From the NCBI GenBank assembly GCA_035645275.1, contig DASQMX010000036.1:49818-113817 (forward strand): a stretch of 64,000 bases of DNA. Reading direction: 5' to 3'. The position numbers and the translations under genes are program-made. The notes beneath the pieces are model-generated. The model did not search any database. It had not been told where the DNA came from and was given only the letters and a program-made list of their open reading frames with translations. Of the stretch, positions 27,990-37,944 are shown in pieces. The stretch is from Paranoxybacillus sp035645275 (GTDB lineage Bacteria; Bacillota; Bacilli; Bacillales; Anoxybacillaceae). The number at the start of each line of letters is the position of its first letter. The first letter of the stretch is position 1.

Positions 27990-28141
27990 CACAACACCGC
28001 CCCTTTTGATTACATAAATTCCCTTCTTCAACTGTTCTGCCACATTAGCTGAATAAGAATAGGGAGTTGCGGCAAACAACTCCATTATTTCACTCTTGCA
28101 CTTGTTCGTTCAAAAATAAATCTGAATAAATGAACGACTCA

Positions 28142-28607
28142 TTACGGCTTAAAATGCTGAATAATTACTCCTTTACCATCTTCAACTTCAACTTCTGCCA
28201 ACGCTCCATTTATAAATGTGATTTGTGGAGGTACATGACCACAGTCTATATCATAAATAATTGGAATTTGAAGTTCATCAGCGAGTTCTTTATATACATC
28301 TTCAGCCGTATAATTATCGACTGGATGGTTTGCAGCACTACGCCCAAATAGTATACCTGAACAATTTTCAAACCAACCTGCTAGTTTCATTTGAACTAGT
28401 GAACGTCGCAAATCGGTAGTAGTTAGCTCGCAGTTTTCCAAGTACCAAATTAAAGGATCGTTATCAAAATGTTTCTTTCGAAAATCTTGTACTCTGCCAT
28501 ATGGAGTACCAATAAGATGCCTAATGACATCTATACAACCACCAAGTAATCGGCCTTTGATTTTTATATTTTTATTTGTAAATGTTTTCCAATATGTATC
28601 TTCTGAT
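28142..28607 (-). pseudogene. S66-family LD-carboxypeptidase (MccF-like), N-terminus lost
   Basis: The minus-strand frame stays open from about 28607 to the stop at 28142: KGRLLGGCIDVIRHLIGTP, then ENCELTTTDLRRSLVQMK and YDIDCGHVPPQITF, the C-terminal half of S66 peptidases including the catalytic His in GH. The first half with the nucleophile Ser is absent and replaced by an IS200/IS605-type hairpin. Non-functional. Confidence 0.8.
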
Positions 28608-28609
28608 GA

Positions 28610-28652
28610 ACCTCTCCCACCTACACTTCGCTTAGTGGTGGGAGAAGTTCAT
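28610..28652. repeat. IS200/IS605-type end hairpin, copy 1
   Basis: GAACCTCTCCCACCTACACT then TCGCTTAGTGGTGGGAG: hairpin CTCCCACC / GGTGGGAG at 28614-28644. It is nearly identical to 54581-54625 and typical of right ends of IS200/IS605 elements. No transposase accompanies it. Confidence 0.7.
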
Positions 28653-28714
28653 AAACGTTTGAAACTCTGTTCTTGAGTTTTCAAATATAACGGCTAACGG
28701 CCTTCGATAGATCG

Positions 28715-28826
28715 AATCACCGGTAATCTTGAGCTCTTGCAACGTATTTGTGTTTCGCAATATCAACGCCAATGATTAACGTGTGTTCAGTGATTTGTCT
28801 AATTTTCAAATTTCGGTTATAATTCA
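28715..28826 (-). pseudogene. IS110-family transposase N-terminal fragment
   Basis: ATG at 28826 reads MNYNRNLKIRQITEHTLIIG followed by VDIAKHKYVARAQD, the DEDD-domain start of IS110/IS1111 transposases (first catalytic Asp in GVDIAK). Frame is lost after about 36 codons next to the IS605-type hairpin. Confidence 0.8.
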
Positions 28827-29095
28827 TATTAGGTCGTCTTTGGTTTATAAATTAGGGGGCAAGGCCATGACACCCTGTATCATACCAAGAGGACTTTTTT
28901 TGTTTCAAACCTCATTTTTCCTCATTACAGGAATACTCCCATTTACATGATCCTAAATCTTCTAATTAACCATTACTGCTCCTTCAGCTTTATACGAAAA
29001 AGGAAATACCATGGCATCTCACTTATCACACTCTAGCGCCCTATTCTTGAATAAGCACATATTTGGATTAGGAGTAAATGATTCTTCAATTTTCT

Positions 29096-30334
29096 TTAAA
29101 TACTCTTACCTCTATGTGTTTTAACATTATGATAAAATTTCCTTTTTGAGGGTTTAACATTAAACACTAATAACGTAATAGTAATTAATAACATGACTAG
29201 CGAGCCGCCAATAACAACAATTCGAATTGAAAGTAGTTGGGCTGAAATTCCGATTAAGATGGTTGTCATTATGACTAAAACTGCTTCTATTAATTCATAC
29301 ACACTACCAACTCTCCCCATAACCTCAACAGGAATATTGTTTTGATAAAATGTAAGAAATCCTGTATTGGCAAAAGCTAGGGAAAAGGAAAGAACAAAAA
29401 AACCAACCGCTGCCATAAGAAATCCTTCTGAGAAAGCATAAATGATATAACCTACCGAAACAAAACATGATCCTAATCCAATTAACAAAGAAGTAGTTAA
29501 TCTTTCTGAAAAAAACGTGTTCATTAAAGCACCTGCCGCGATCCCTGTTCCCGCAATACTTACAAGAATTCCATAATCGCTATCTGATAAAGATAAGACT
29601 TCTTTTGCGAATGCAGCTTCCAAGGAATCGACTGCTGCTGTCATAACAATCATCCCGTTAAATAAAAAGTAAATTGTCATAACATAAACACGGTTTCGAC
29701 TAAAATTTAGGACCACCTTCCAATCTTCTTTCAATAAATGAAGAGATAGCTTTTGATCGCTTACGGTGTCAAGAGTATTCTTTTCAAGGTTAGGCATTAG
29801 TAAAGTAATGGCTCCCGAAATAAAAAATGAGAGGGCATTGAAATAAATGGCTAATGTTGGAGTGCCTATAACAAAAAGCATACCTGCAATTGCTGGACCC
29901 AAAATAAAGCCTCCTGAATCCACTAAACTACGTAAGGAGTTAAACCTTTTTCTATTTTCAGGTAGGATCAACTTCGTAATATAGGCCATGGATGTCGGAC
30001 GAAATATCGAACTCCCTATATTGATTAAAAACACAATAAAATATGTCAATGCTAGTGAAGAACACAAAGGAATAAGTACAATTAATAATGCGCGGAATAA
30101 ATCAACAAAAATCATTAAATGACGTTTATTTAATCTGTCTATAATGCTTCCTGCCCAGCCATTTGTTAGTATTGTAGCTAGAGGTTTAAGAATATAAAGA
30201 ACAGCTACAGCAAGTGGTGAGCCTGTATTATTAAGCACCATTAAGTTAAGTGCAATGAGATAAATCCAATCTCCGATATTAGAAATCCCTATCCCTAATA
30301 AAAGAATGATAGGATACTTCCAAGTTTCCCTCAT
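29096..30334 (-). CDS. MFS transporter under a T-box leader
   Basis: 412 residues, 12 membrane segments; MFS motif A variant GSIIDRLNKRHLMIF near residue 62. Closely resembles the broken gene at 52068-52727 (shared DWIYLIALNLMVLN, SSIFRPTSMAYITKLI-type block, NRKRFNSL). ATG 30334 after GGGGGATGAAGC. Its transcript starts with a T-box leader, so expression should respond to an uncharged tRNA, pointing to transport of an amino acid or an amino-acid-like compound. That function is inference. Confidence 0.87.
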   Translation of the reverse strand: MRETWKYPIILLLGIGISNIGDWIYLIALNLMVLNNTGSPLAVAVLYILKPLATILTNGWAGSIIDRLNKRHLMIFVDLFRALLIVLIPLCSSLALTYFIVFLINIGSSIFRPTSMAYITKLILPENRKRFNSLRSLVDSGGFILGPAIAGMLFVIGTPTLAIYFNALSFFISGAITLLMPNLEKNTLDTVSDQKLSLHLLKEDWKVVLNFSRNRVYVMTIYFLFNGMIVMTAAVDSLEAAFAKEVLSLSDSDYGILVSIAGTGIAAGALMNTFFSERLTTSLLIGLGSCFVSVGYIIYAFSEGFLMAAVGFFVLSFSLAFANTGFLTFYQNNIPVEVMGRVGSVYELIEAVLVIMTTILIGISAQLLSIRIVVIGGSLVMLLITITLLVFNVKPSKRKFYHNVKTHRGKSI

Positions 30335-30410
30335 TAAGCTTCATCCCCCTTGGTAATAGCTATATATGACCAACAATTTTTTTCTATTGAACCTACCATG
30401 ATTTTTTATC

Positions 30411-30700
30411 CAATAAAAAAATCCCACCCCCAAGATTTAATCTTGGGGACGAGATTGTTCTCGCGGTGCCACCCCAGTTCGTTAATATGTCACCATATTA
30501 ACCTTATCAGGTACGGCATTTTATAAAAATGCTTATACCCTAGCTCTATAACGGGAGCTTCCGTCACATCATCCCCTTGATTAAGTTCCGATGTGCTGCT
30601 CAGAGGCTTGTTTCAATAAAAATTTCTTACTCCTTTCCAGCGTACGGAGCTCTCTGTAAAGAAATTTTTTATCTACTCTTCTCTTCATAGCATTTTTCTA
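30411..30700 (-). promoter_or_regulatory. T-box leader with terminator
   Basis: On the minus strand: Stem I region near 30660-30580 (CAGAGAGCTCCGT ... CCTCTGAGC), then the T-box sequence TGGGGTGGCACCGCGAGA at about 30476-30459, and an intrinsic terminator with stem CCCCAAGATT / AATCTTGGGG and a run of seven T ending near 30412. The bulge UGGC would pair with a tRNA ending GCCA (discriminator G). The specifier triplet lies within GAAACAAGCC and I cannot fix its register (CAA, ACA or AAC). About 75 nt separate the terminator from the MFS start. Confidence 0.9.
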
Positions 30701-30900
30701 AATATTAACTTCTAAATATTAACATTTGTTTAATTATACTGCCTCGTTAACCACCTATGACGCATTTCGCAACATCACAGATTATGCAAGTGTTCTTCCG
30801 TGGGAGACCTCTATTCCGTGCTACAGCACCAGCAAATGATGAAAATACTAATTTTTAGGATAGTTGAAGATTATGCTTTTAATTTTCGATATAGATATAG

Positions 30901-31416
30901 TCAAAAGAACGAAATATCCTTAAATATTTCAAGTGTTAACCAACCTCTCCACTCTTCTTTTGCCGTTTCCCATTCCTCTTCAAACTGCCCCCAAGACCAA
31001 GTGGGCTCCCAATATCCCTCTTTTGTTTGCTTCATTACTAAATCATTGAGATTAATCGAGATTATATCTGAAAATAAATCGTAGTATTCTGAACTAGGTG
31101 AATTTACAACTTGGATTGGTTGAAGGCAATAGGAATTCCATTTTTCTGGGTCACAAGTAACATAAGCTTTCACCATTTTTCGTAACTTGTTAGAAATTAA
31201 GTTGTATTCTTTTTCAGGTAATTTCTCAGCCATCCTTAAAAAGCTAAGTAACTCGTGATGTTCATATTTATTTAAATGATTTATATAATCAATAGCGTAT
31301 TTAGTCACATCATCAAGAAATTCAGCTAGCACCAATTCTTTATAATGATGAAGAAGACCAATGATTTCCGCAGTGGGATTTCCCCATTCCCAGTTTTCAC
31401 TATAATTCCACTGCAA
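30901..31416 (-). CDS. conserved hypothetical protein
   Basis: 171 residues, Trp- and Glu-rich, e.g. EPTWSWGQFEEEWETAKEEW near the C-terminus and NWEWGNPTAEIIGLLHHY at the N-terminus. No signal peptide or membrane segment. The N-terminal block looks like the middle of a longer all-alpha protein, so this may be the C-terminal part of a once larger gene; no obvious ribosome binding site was seen for the first ATG. Confidence 0.5.
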   Translation of the reverse strand: MQWNYSENWEWGNPTAEIIGLLHHYKELVLAEFLDDVTKYAIDYINHLNKYEHHELLSFLRMAEKLPEKEYNLISNKLRKMVKAYVTCDPEKWNSYCLQPIQVVNSPSSEYYDLFSDIISINLNDLVMKQTKEGYWEPTWSWGQFEEEWETAKEEWRGWLTLEIFKDISFF

Positions 31417-31575
31417 TATCCTCTTCTTTCCTAACTGACAAAAATTACATTTTTATCCACTCTCTTACAATCTGTTAATTCATAAAATAGCAAAACTATA
31501 TTTCATTGCCGATTAATATTCAGAAATTTAAAAAAATACTTATATTAAAAATGAGCTACCAAGAAGTGCATGAAA

Positions 31576-31616
31576 TAAAAAACCACACCACTAATGCCTA
31601 CCTTAGTGGTGTGGTG
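31576..31616 (-). terminator. terminator of the CAP-domain gene
   Basis: Stem ACCACACCACTAA / TTAGTGGTGTGGT; minus-strand tail TTTTTTATTTC. Confidence 0.9.
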
Positions 31617-31631
31617 CAGAAACGTTAATCC

Positions 31632-32348
31632 TTATTTTCTTATAAATTGTTGTGTCCAGATGTACCCATTTTCCTCAAAACCTACTCCGATATGAGTGTA
31701 GTTTTTGTTCAAAATATTGGCTCGATGGCCTGCGCTATTCATCCAAGCTGCCACTACTTCTTGCGGAGTTCGTTGGCCTTTTGCAATATTTTCTCCAGCG
31801 GCTGTATAAGAAATGCCGAATTTTCTCATCATTTCAAACGGAGAGCCATATGTCGGGCTGTTATGAGAGAAATAATGGTTCACTGCCATGTCTCTTGACT
31901 TTTCACGGGCCACTTTGCTTAACGCTAAATCTACCTTTAAAGGCGGCAAGCCATATTTCGCTCTTTCTTTATTCGTTAAGTCTACTACTTGTTGTTCATA
32001 AGCTTTTAATCCTGCTTCATTTTCATTGGCTTTTTGACTTGGTGCAGACGCCTGCGCTGCTGGCTTGCTTCCAGGAGCTTGTACATTCGCTGCCGGTTTT
32101 TGGACAGTTGTTGCAGCCGGTTTTTGCTGTACCGGTTTTGTTACTTTAGTATTTCCTGTTTGATTTAAAATAAAATGGAACCATTTTTCGATATCTTGAG
32201 TACTAGATGGATAGACATTATATTTAATTTCATAGTTTTTGATAGCTGGACATGGAGCAGGCCCAGCTGCTTCCGCTTTCGCTGTTGTAAAAGATGCTCC
32301 TACAATCGCTAAAGATGCAGCAAGTGAAAATACGACTTTTTTGTTCAT
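31632..32348 (-). CDS. CAP-domain (SCP/YkwD-like) secreted protein
   Basis: 238 residues: Sec signal peptide 1-26 (ends AKAEAAG), Pro/Ala/Lys/Gln-rich linker about 75-120, CAP domain 120-238 with NHYFSHNSPTYGSPFEMM, AAGENIAKG and AWMNSAGHRANIL holding the conserved His/Glu cavity residues. ATG 32348 follows GGAGGAG; the longer upstream frame lacks a site. Similar to B. subtilis YkwD, an extracytoplasmic protein of unknown biochemical role. Monocistronic. Confidence 0.92.
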   Translation of the reverse strand: MNKKVVFSLAASLAIVGASFTTAKAEAAGPAPCPAIKNYEIKYNVYPSSTQDIEKWFHFILNQTGNTKVTKPVQQKPAATTVQKPAANVQAPGSKPAAQASAPSQKANENEAGLKAYEQQVVDLTNKERAKYGLPPLKVDLALSKVAREKSRDMAVNHYFSHNSPTYGSPFEMMRKFGISYTAAGENIAKGQRTPQEVVAAWMNSAGHRANILNKNYTHIGVGFEENGYIWTQQFIRK

Positions 32349-32821
32349 CGTTTCTCCTCCTCCAATCTCATCCCTTGCTTGCACCTACATCATAACACGG
32401 ATTTTTTGTAATATTTGTGGATAAATATGGATGATGGATTAATTTACCATTGTTTTCTGCAAGAAAAGATTTTTTTCAGAAAAAAATCCAAGTCTATCCC
32501 CGAAAAAACTGGAATTGTAAAAAATCATCTTTCATGGGTATTCCATCCTGTTCTGGCATAGATAGCAATCCTTCCCATATATTACTTACAAAATAAAGAT
32601 TGACAAAGTTTAAGAAAAGAATAGAAATTAACATTTTTTACAATAATGTTACAATGCATCATTTTGTTTGCAGGAAATTTTTGTTGTCTCTCAGAAAATC
32701 TTCATGATTTCATGACAATTTTTCGAACATTAGATTAAACCTATTATGTTTGTTTCGGTTTTGTAGTATAGTGCGATTAGGAAATATTTCATATTCTAGG
32801 GAGCCTAAGGAGCGTGTAACG

Positions 32822-33127
32822 ATGGTCGTTCATGAGTTAGTTGGCACAGAAAATTTGTTTGCCGAAGAGTTAAAGGAAGGGTATTACGTCATCCGTAAAA
32901 AATATAACGTGCTAGATATTAATCTACGTAGCGCAGATATGTTTCAACAATTTGACTGCGGAACAGAAGAGGTTGTTACCGTTGTCTTCGATCCTGGCCA
33001 TGAATATTCCCTCATCTGCCTTGGTGTATATACATTTGAAAACAAATTGCCTTCCCTCACCAATTTGAAACAGCTACTTCAAACGAAGCATCAAGATATT
33101 TTCCAAACAGAAGCAGTCTCAGCGTGA
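32822..33127 (+). CDS. 101-residue conserved-looking protein of unknown function
   Basis: ATG at 32822 is 9 nt after AAGGAGCG; a longer frame upstream lacks a start signal. Mixed alpha/beta composition with ELKEGYYVIRKKYNVLDI and VTVVFDPGHEYSLICL, no signal peptide or membrane segment. I do not recognise the family. It lies between ykwD-like and odhB, convergent with the latter. Confidence 0.6.
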   Translation: MVVHELVGTENLFAEELKEGYYVIRKKYNVLDINLRSADMFQQFDCGTEEVVTVVFDPGHEYSLICLGVYTFENKLPSLTNLKQLLQTKHQDIFQTEAVSA

Positions 33128-33262
33128 GACGACTTCTGTTTCACTTGCCTAAAATCCTTTTAATTAGTTTACATAATTTTATTATAGTTAATACATACGG
33201 ATAGTTGCACATACCTGTACTTGTTAGATGCCTATCATCCTGCTGAAATCATCGATTTCAAT

Positions 33263-33294
33263 AAAAAATCATGAGGGAGTTCTCCCTCATGATT
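33263..33294 (-). terminator. terminator of odhAB
   Basis: 12-bp stem ATCATGAGGGAG / CTCCCTCATGAT with minus-strand tail TTTTTTATTG, 15 nt after the odhB stop. Confidence 0.9.
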
Positions 33295-33308
33295 CCAATA
33301 ATAAATAA

Positions 33309-34559
33309 TCACGATTCCAATAATAATTGCTCTGGATCTTCGAGAAGTTCTTTTACTTTCACTAAAAAGCCGACCGCTTCTTTTCCGTCAATAATACGGT
33401 GGTCATAGGATAACGCCACGTACATCATTGGACGGTTTTCCATGCGCACTTCATCGATGGCGACAGGACGAAGTTGAATTTTGTGCATTCCTAAGATACC
33501 GACTTGCGGTCCGTTTAAAATTGGTGTGGACAATAACGAACCAAATACTCCGCCATTGGTAATGGTAAATGTGCCACCTTGCAAGTCTTTTAAACTTAGT
33601 TTGTTTTCACGCGCTTTTGTTGCTAAGTGTAAAATTTCTCGTTCAATTTCGGCAAAATTTTTCTTGTCCGCATCACGAACAACAGGAACCACTAAGCCTT
33701 CGTCCGTCGACACGGCCACCCCGATATCATAGTATTTCTTTACGATGATTTCGTCCCCTTGAATTTCCGCGTTTAACAGAGGATATTTTTTCAATGCCGC
33801 TACGACAGCTTTCGTGAAGAAAGACATAAAGCCGAGTCGTACATCATGTTCTTGATAAAACGCATCTTTTCGACGATTGCGTAAGTCCATAATCGCTGTC
33901 ATGTCAATTTCGTTAAACGTTGTAAGCATCGCCGCTGTGTGTTGTGCTTCTACGAGCCGTTTTGCGATCGTTTGACGGCGTCGAGACATTTTTATTCGTT
34001 CCACTGGTTTTTCCGGTTCAAACAAATCAGGCATCGTCGATTTGACTGCTTCCACAGCTGGTGCCGGTTGAGCCGGTTGATTCGAATACGCTTCTACATC
34101 TTGTTTACGTATACGGCCAAGCGGATCAAATGGCGTCACTTTGGATAAGTCAATTCCTCTTTCGCGTGCTAGTTTTCTCGCAGCTGGTGAAGCAACCGGT
34201 CGTTGAGCTGGTCTTGCGACTGGTTCTTCCTTAACAGGCTCCTCTTTTACAGCTACCGGTTGGCTTGGTTCTTCCTTTTCTGGTTGCTGTGGCGTTTCCG
34301 CCGCCTGTGGTACGTTTGCTTCTGCTTCTTCTGACACAATGGCGATTGTATCTCCTACTTTAACTGTATCCCCTTCATTAAATAGTAATTTGGTGATGAC
34401 CCCTGATTCCTCAGACATTAACTCTACATTGACTTTATCGGTTTCTAACTCGGCAATCGGCTCCCCTTTATGAATAAAATCTCCCGGTTTTTTGAGCCAT
34501 TGGAAAATGGTCCCTTCCGTTATCGATTCTGCTAATTCTGGTACTTTGATTTCTGCCAC
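33309..34559 (-). CDS. odhB: 2-oxoglutarate dehydrogenase E2, dihydrolipoyllysine succinyltransferase
   Basis: 416 residues. Lipoyl domain 1-75 with ELETDKVNVEL (lipoyl Lys about 43), Pro/Glu-rich linker, E3-binding domain about 120-155 (ASPAARKLARERGIDLSKV), catalytic core with the C-terminal SYDHRIIDGKEAV (His-x3-Asp). GTG start at 34559 is 7 nt after AAAGGAG; this gives the usual N-terminus VAEIKVPELAESITEG. Transfers succinyl groups to CoA in the TCA cycle. Follows odhA by 51 nt; E3 must come from elsewhere. Confidence 0.97.
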   Translation of the reverse strand: MAEIKVPELAESITEGTIFQWLKKPGDFIHKGEPIAELETDKVNVELMSEESGVITKLLFNEGDTVKVGDTIAIVSEEAEANVPQAAETPQQPEKEEPSQPVAVKEEPVKEEPVARPAQRPVASPAARKLARERGIDLSKVTPFDPLGRIRKQDVEAYSNQPAQPAPAVEAVKSTMPDLFEPEKPVERIKMSRRRQTIAKRLVEAQHTAAMLTTFNEIDMTAIMDLRNRRKDAFYQEHDVRLGFMSFFTKAVVAALKKYPLLNAEIQGDEIIVKKYYDIGVAVSTDEGLVVPVVRDADKKNFAEIEREILHLATKARENKLSLKDLQGGTFTITNGGVFGSLLSTPILNGPQVGILGMHKIQLRPVAIDEVRMENRPMMYVALSYDHRIIDGKEAVGFLVKVKELLEDPEQLLLES

Positions 34560-34610
34560 TGTTATATCTCCTTTCACCATTTTCGTTTGTATATTTTTAC
34601 TATCCAAAAA

Positions 34611-37451
34611 TTACGAACGTGTGAATGCTTGGTTAATAATTCGTGCTTGTTCTTTTTTATGAACAATTGGATCGCCTTCCGCCGTACTAGAGCGTCTTCT
34701 GCGACCGATATAAGAGACTTGAACTCCCGCAGGAGCCAATGTAAGCAATCGAGGTTCTACAAAGTTCCAAGCTCCCATATTTTTCGGCTCTTCTTGCACC
34801 CATACGATTTCTTTGACATTCGGGAACTGTTTGACGTAACGAGAAATTTCCTCCATTGGGAATGGATATAATTCTTCTACTCGTAAAATATGGAACCAGT
34901 CCTTGTCTTTTACTTCGTTTAATTTTTCCGCTAAATCAATCGCGATTTTTCCTGAACATAGAATTAAGCGTTCGACTTTCTCCGCGTCATGTCCTAATCC
35001 CGGTTGTGGCAACACCGGTTGGAAACTTCCTTCACTCAAATCCGCTGCTCCTGATACGACCAATGGATGACGCAATAAGCTTTTTGGCGACATAATGACA
35101 AGCGGCCGTACTTCTTCTTTTTGTAAAATCAGCGCTTGGCGACGCAAAATATGAAAATATTGGGATGATTTCGTCATATTGGCAACCGTCCAGTTATTTT
35201 CAGCGGCTAATGTAAGAAATCGTTCCAAACGGGCGCTTGAATGCTCAGGTCCTTGTCCTTCATATCCATGTGGAAGCAGCATAACGAGACCAGATTTTTG
35301 TCCCCATTTTGCTCTTCCCGATGAGATAAACTGGTCAATGATGACTTGGGCGGAGTTCGCGAAATCACCGAATTGCGCTTCCCATAGCACTAACGTTTCG
35401 GGAGCAAATACGTTATAACCGTATTCAAACCCAAGCACACTCGCCTCAGACAACGGACTATTATGAATCGCAAAAGACGCCTTGCTGCCCGATAGTTGAT
35501 GTAGCGGCGAAAACGTTTTTCCTGTTTGGTCATCATGTAAAATCAGATGACGTTGGGCGAACGTTCCTCTTTCCGAATCTTGTCCTGTCAAGCGAATTGG
35601 AATGCCATCTTGAAGGATGGTTGCAAATGCTAGCGCTTCAGCATGCGCCCAATCGATTTTGTTCTCTTGAAAAGCGGTAATGCGCCGTTTCAAAATTCGT
35701 TCCAACTTATTAAATACGTGAAAACCGTCTGGCCATTGTACAAGTTCGCGATTTATTTGGTCGAGCACGTTAACAGGTACACTTGTATCGATTTTTGGAA
35801 TGCCTTTTTCCGCTACTTCTGGTGGATTCATTTCATAATCAAGCTCTTCTTTTACATCAGATACTTTCTTATAAGCTTCTTGCAGCTTCTTCTCCACTTC
35901 TTTCGCAAAGCGATCCACTTCCTCCGCTGTCGGGATGATTCCTTGCTGTTCGAGACGAGTGGCGTAGAGCTTGCGAACAGTTGGATGTTTACGAATCATT
36001 TGATACATTAATGGATTGGTCGCGGCTGGTTCATCCATTTCATTATGACCGTGACGACGATATCCAATTAAATCAATTAAAAAATCTTTCTTAAATGTTT
36101 GGCGGTAAATAACAGCCAAATGAGCCGCTGCGAGCACCGCTTCCGGATCGTCCGCATTGACATGAACAATTGGAATTTCAAATCCTTTTGCTAAATCGCT
36201 CGCATATTTCGTAGAACGAGAATCTTCACTTTCCGTTGTAAATCCAATCATATTGTTCGCAATGATATGGATGGTACCGCCTGTTTGATAGCCTTTTAAC
36301 CGGCTTAAATTTAACGTTTCTGCCACTACCCCTTGTCCTGGAAACGCCGCATCACCATGGATTAAAATGGCAAATGACTTATTCTCATCTTGTTCTGGAA
36401 AGCCAGGCTTGTTGCGAGTTTCTTGAGCGGCCCGCGTATAGCCGACAACAACAGGATTGACATATTCCAAATGGCTTGGATTATTAGCTAACGTAATAAT
36501 CGCCCGAACCGTGTTCTCATCCTTGATTTTTCGATCTAATCCTAAATGGTATTTGACGTCGCCCGTCCATCCATATGTAATCCCAATAGAACCTTCGGAT
36601 GGAATCAAATCTTTATTCGGTGCGTGTTGGAATTCCGCAAAAATCATTTCATAAGGCTTCCCTAATACGTGCGCCAATACATTCAACCGGCCTCGATGAG
36701 CCATACCAATATTAATCAGTTTTGTTCCTTTTTGTACGGATTCTGAAATAATTTCATCCAGCAATGGAACTAACGTATCAACGCCTTCAATGGAAAAACG
36801 TTTTTGACCAACGAATGTCCGATGTAAAAATTGTTCAAATACCTCAACTTCGGTCAGCCGCTTTAGTAATTCCTTCTTCTTTTCATGAGAAATAGCAGGT
36901 TGATAGCTGCCTGACTCAACCATTTGTAAGAGCCAGTTTTTTTCTTCTACATCTTGGACATGACCAAATTCAAACGCTAGTTTGGATGTATAGACCTCTT
37001 TTAAATATTGAATCGCCTCAAACCCATTTTTAATATGTCTAGGCAAATACGGGCTTATAATGGAAGAAGGGATAGATTTTAAATCCTCTTCTGTTAATCC
37101 GAACTTTTGAATATCAATATGACGCGAATCTTTTTCAGACGTTTCTAATGGATTGATTTTGGCATCCAAATGACCGAAAGTACGAATATAGTCGGCCAAT
37201 TTGACTGCCTGAACAGATTTTTCTAACAAGTTTGCCGGTACATTTGTGTGATGGACAACATCTTTCGGTCCATTATCGTTATTCGTTTCCTGGAACTCAG
37301 GCGGACCCCAGCGGTCAAACCACTCTTTCAATTCCGGATCAACCAGACTTGGATTTTGTAAGTACTGTTCGTACATCTCCATGACATATCCAAGATTTGG
37401 ACCGTGAAACTTTTCCCATGGATTTCTGAAGCTGTCACTAAGCGTGTTCAT
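34611..37451 (-). CDS. odhA: 2-oxoglutarate dehydrogenase E1 component
   Basis: 946 residues, normal for Bacillus OdhA. N-terminal E2-interaction segment (NPWEKFHGPNLGYV), active-site His in MAHRGRLNVLAHVLGKP, ThDP/Mg site GDAAFPGQGVV...NNMIGFTT, and the C-terminal pyrimidine-binding domain through EEPKNMGAWNFVEPRL. Decarboxylates 2-oxoglutarate and passes the succinyl group to OdhB. ATG 37451 with GGAGGG 8-9 nt upstream. First gene of the odhAB operon; the upstream 370 bp must hold the promoter. Confidence 0.98.
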   Translation of the reverse strand: MNTLSDSFRNPWEKFHGPNLGYVMEMYEQYLQNPSLVDPELKEWFDRWGPPEFQETNNDNGPKDVVHHTNVPANLLEKSVQAVKLADYIRTFGHLDAKINPLETSEKDSRHIDIQKFGLTEEDLKSIPSSIISPYLPRHIKNGFEAIQYLKEVYTSKLAFEFGHVQDVEEKNWLLQMVESGSYQPAISHEKKKELLKRLTEVEVFEQFLHRTFVGQKRFSIEGVDTLVPLLDEIISESVQKGTKLINIGMAHRGRLNVLAHVLGKPYEMIFAEFQHAPNKDLIPSEGSIGITYGWTGDVKYHLGLDRKIKDENTVRAIITLANNPSHLEYVNPVVVGYTRAAQETRNKPGFPEQDENKSFAILIHGDAAFPGQGVVAETLNLSRLKGYQTGGTIHIIANNMIGFTTESEDSRSTKYASDLAKGFEIPIVHVNADDPEAVLAAAHLAVIYRQTFKKDFLIDLIGYRRHGHNEMDEPAATNPLMYQMIRKHPTVRKLYATRLEQQGIIPTAEEVDRFAKEVEKKLQEAYKKVSDVKEELDYEMNPPEVAEKGIPKIDTSVPVNVLDQINRELVQWPDGFHVFNKLERILKRRITAFQENKIDWAHAEALAFATILQDGIPIRLTGQDSERGTFAQRHLILHDDQTGKTFSPLHQLSGSKASFAIHNSPLSEASVLGFEYGYNVFAPETLVLWEAQFGDFANSAQVIIDQFISSGRAKWGQKSGLVMLLPHGYEGQGPEHSSARLERFLTLAAENNWTVANMTKSSQYFHILRRQALILQKEEVRPLVIMSPKSLLRHPLVVSGAADLSEGSFQPVLPQPGLGHDAEKVERLILCSGKIAIDLAEKLNEVKDKDWFHILRVEELYPFPMEEISRYVKQFPNVKEIVWVQEEPKNMGAWNFVEPRLLTLAPAGVQVSYIGRRRRSSTAEGDPIVHKKEQARIINQAFTRS

Positions 37452-37820
37452 TTTTGAATACCCTCCAAAGCTAATTAAATACTCCCCTTTTTTTCACACC
37501 ACTTTTAGTATGAAAGAGGGTGTTGCAAAACCAGAGTAAAAACTGAAAATAGTGCTTCATTGTACTTGTAGTCAATAGCGATATGGATAATTGGAAATCA
37601 TAGTCATGTCCACCCTTTGGAAATGTTTTTTAGAAACTATATACTTTTTCCAAAATGGTAGATTTTTTATGTACATTTATGCATGGATGATTCGTTTTGC
37701 AACACGTTCATGAAAAATAAAACGATTACATTTCCATTTTACTATTATCTGAACGAAAGTCAAAATAATATTTTTTTTTCTACTTTTTTGTCTATATATA
37801 ATTGTATAAAAACGAAAACA
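37452..37820. other. 369-bp intergenic region upstream of odhA
   Basis: AT-rich, no coding frame. Expected to contain the odhAB promoter and operators, but none could be assigned by eye. Confidence 0.4.
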
Positions 37821-37895
37821 TAAAAAAAGCCATGCTGCTTTCTCTTTGATAGAATCATAGTTTATTAAAATAAGAGAAAGCTGTCATGGCTCTAT
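37821..37895 (-). terminator. long-stem terminator after the DUF3307 gene
   Basis: Stem AGCCATG and CTTTCTCTT pair with AAGAGAAAG and CATGGCT; minus-strand tail TTTTTTTATG. Confidence 0.85.
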
Positions 37896-37944
37896 TATCC
37901 TTATAAAAACTAGAATATAACTCAATCGATTCTATAAGTCATTT

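Noticed and set aside
31660..32149. 165-codon plus-strand ORF opposite the CAP-domain gene
   Set aside because: Antisense shadow of a confident secreted protein gene.
35643..36011. 122-codon plus-strand ORF inside odhA
   Set aside because: Opposite-strand shadow of a well-conserved coding region.
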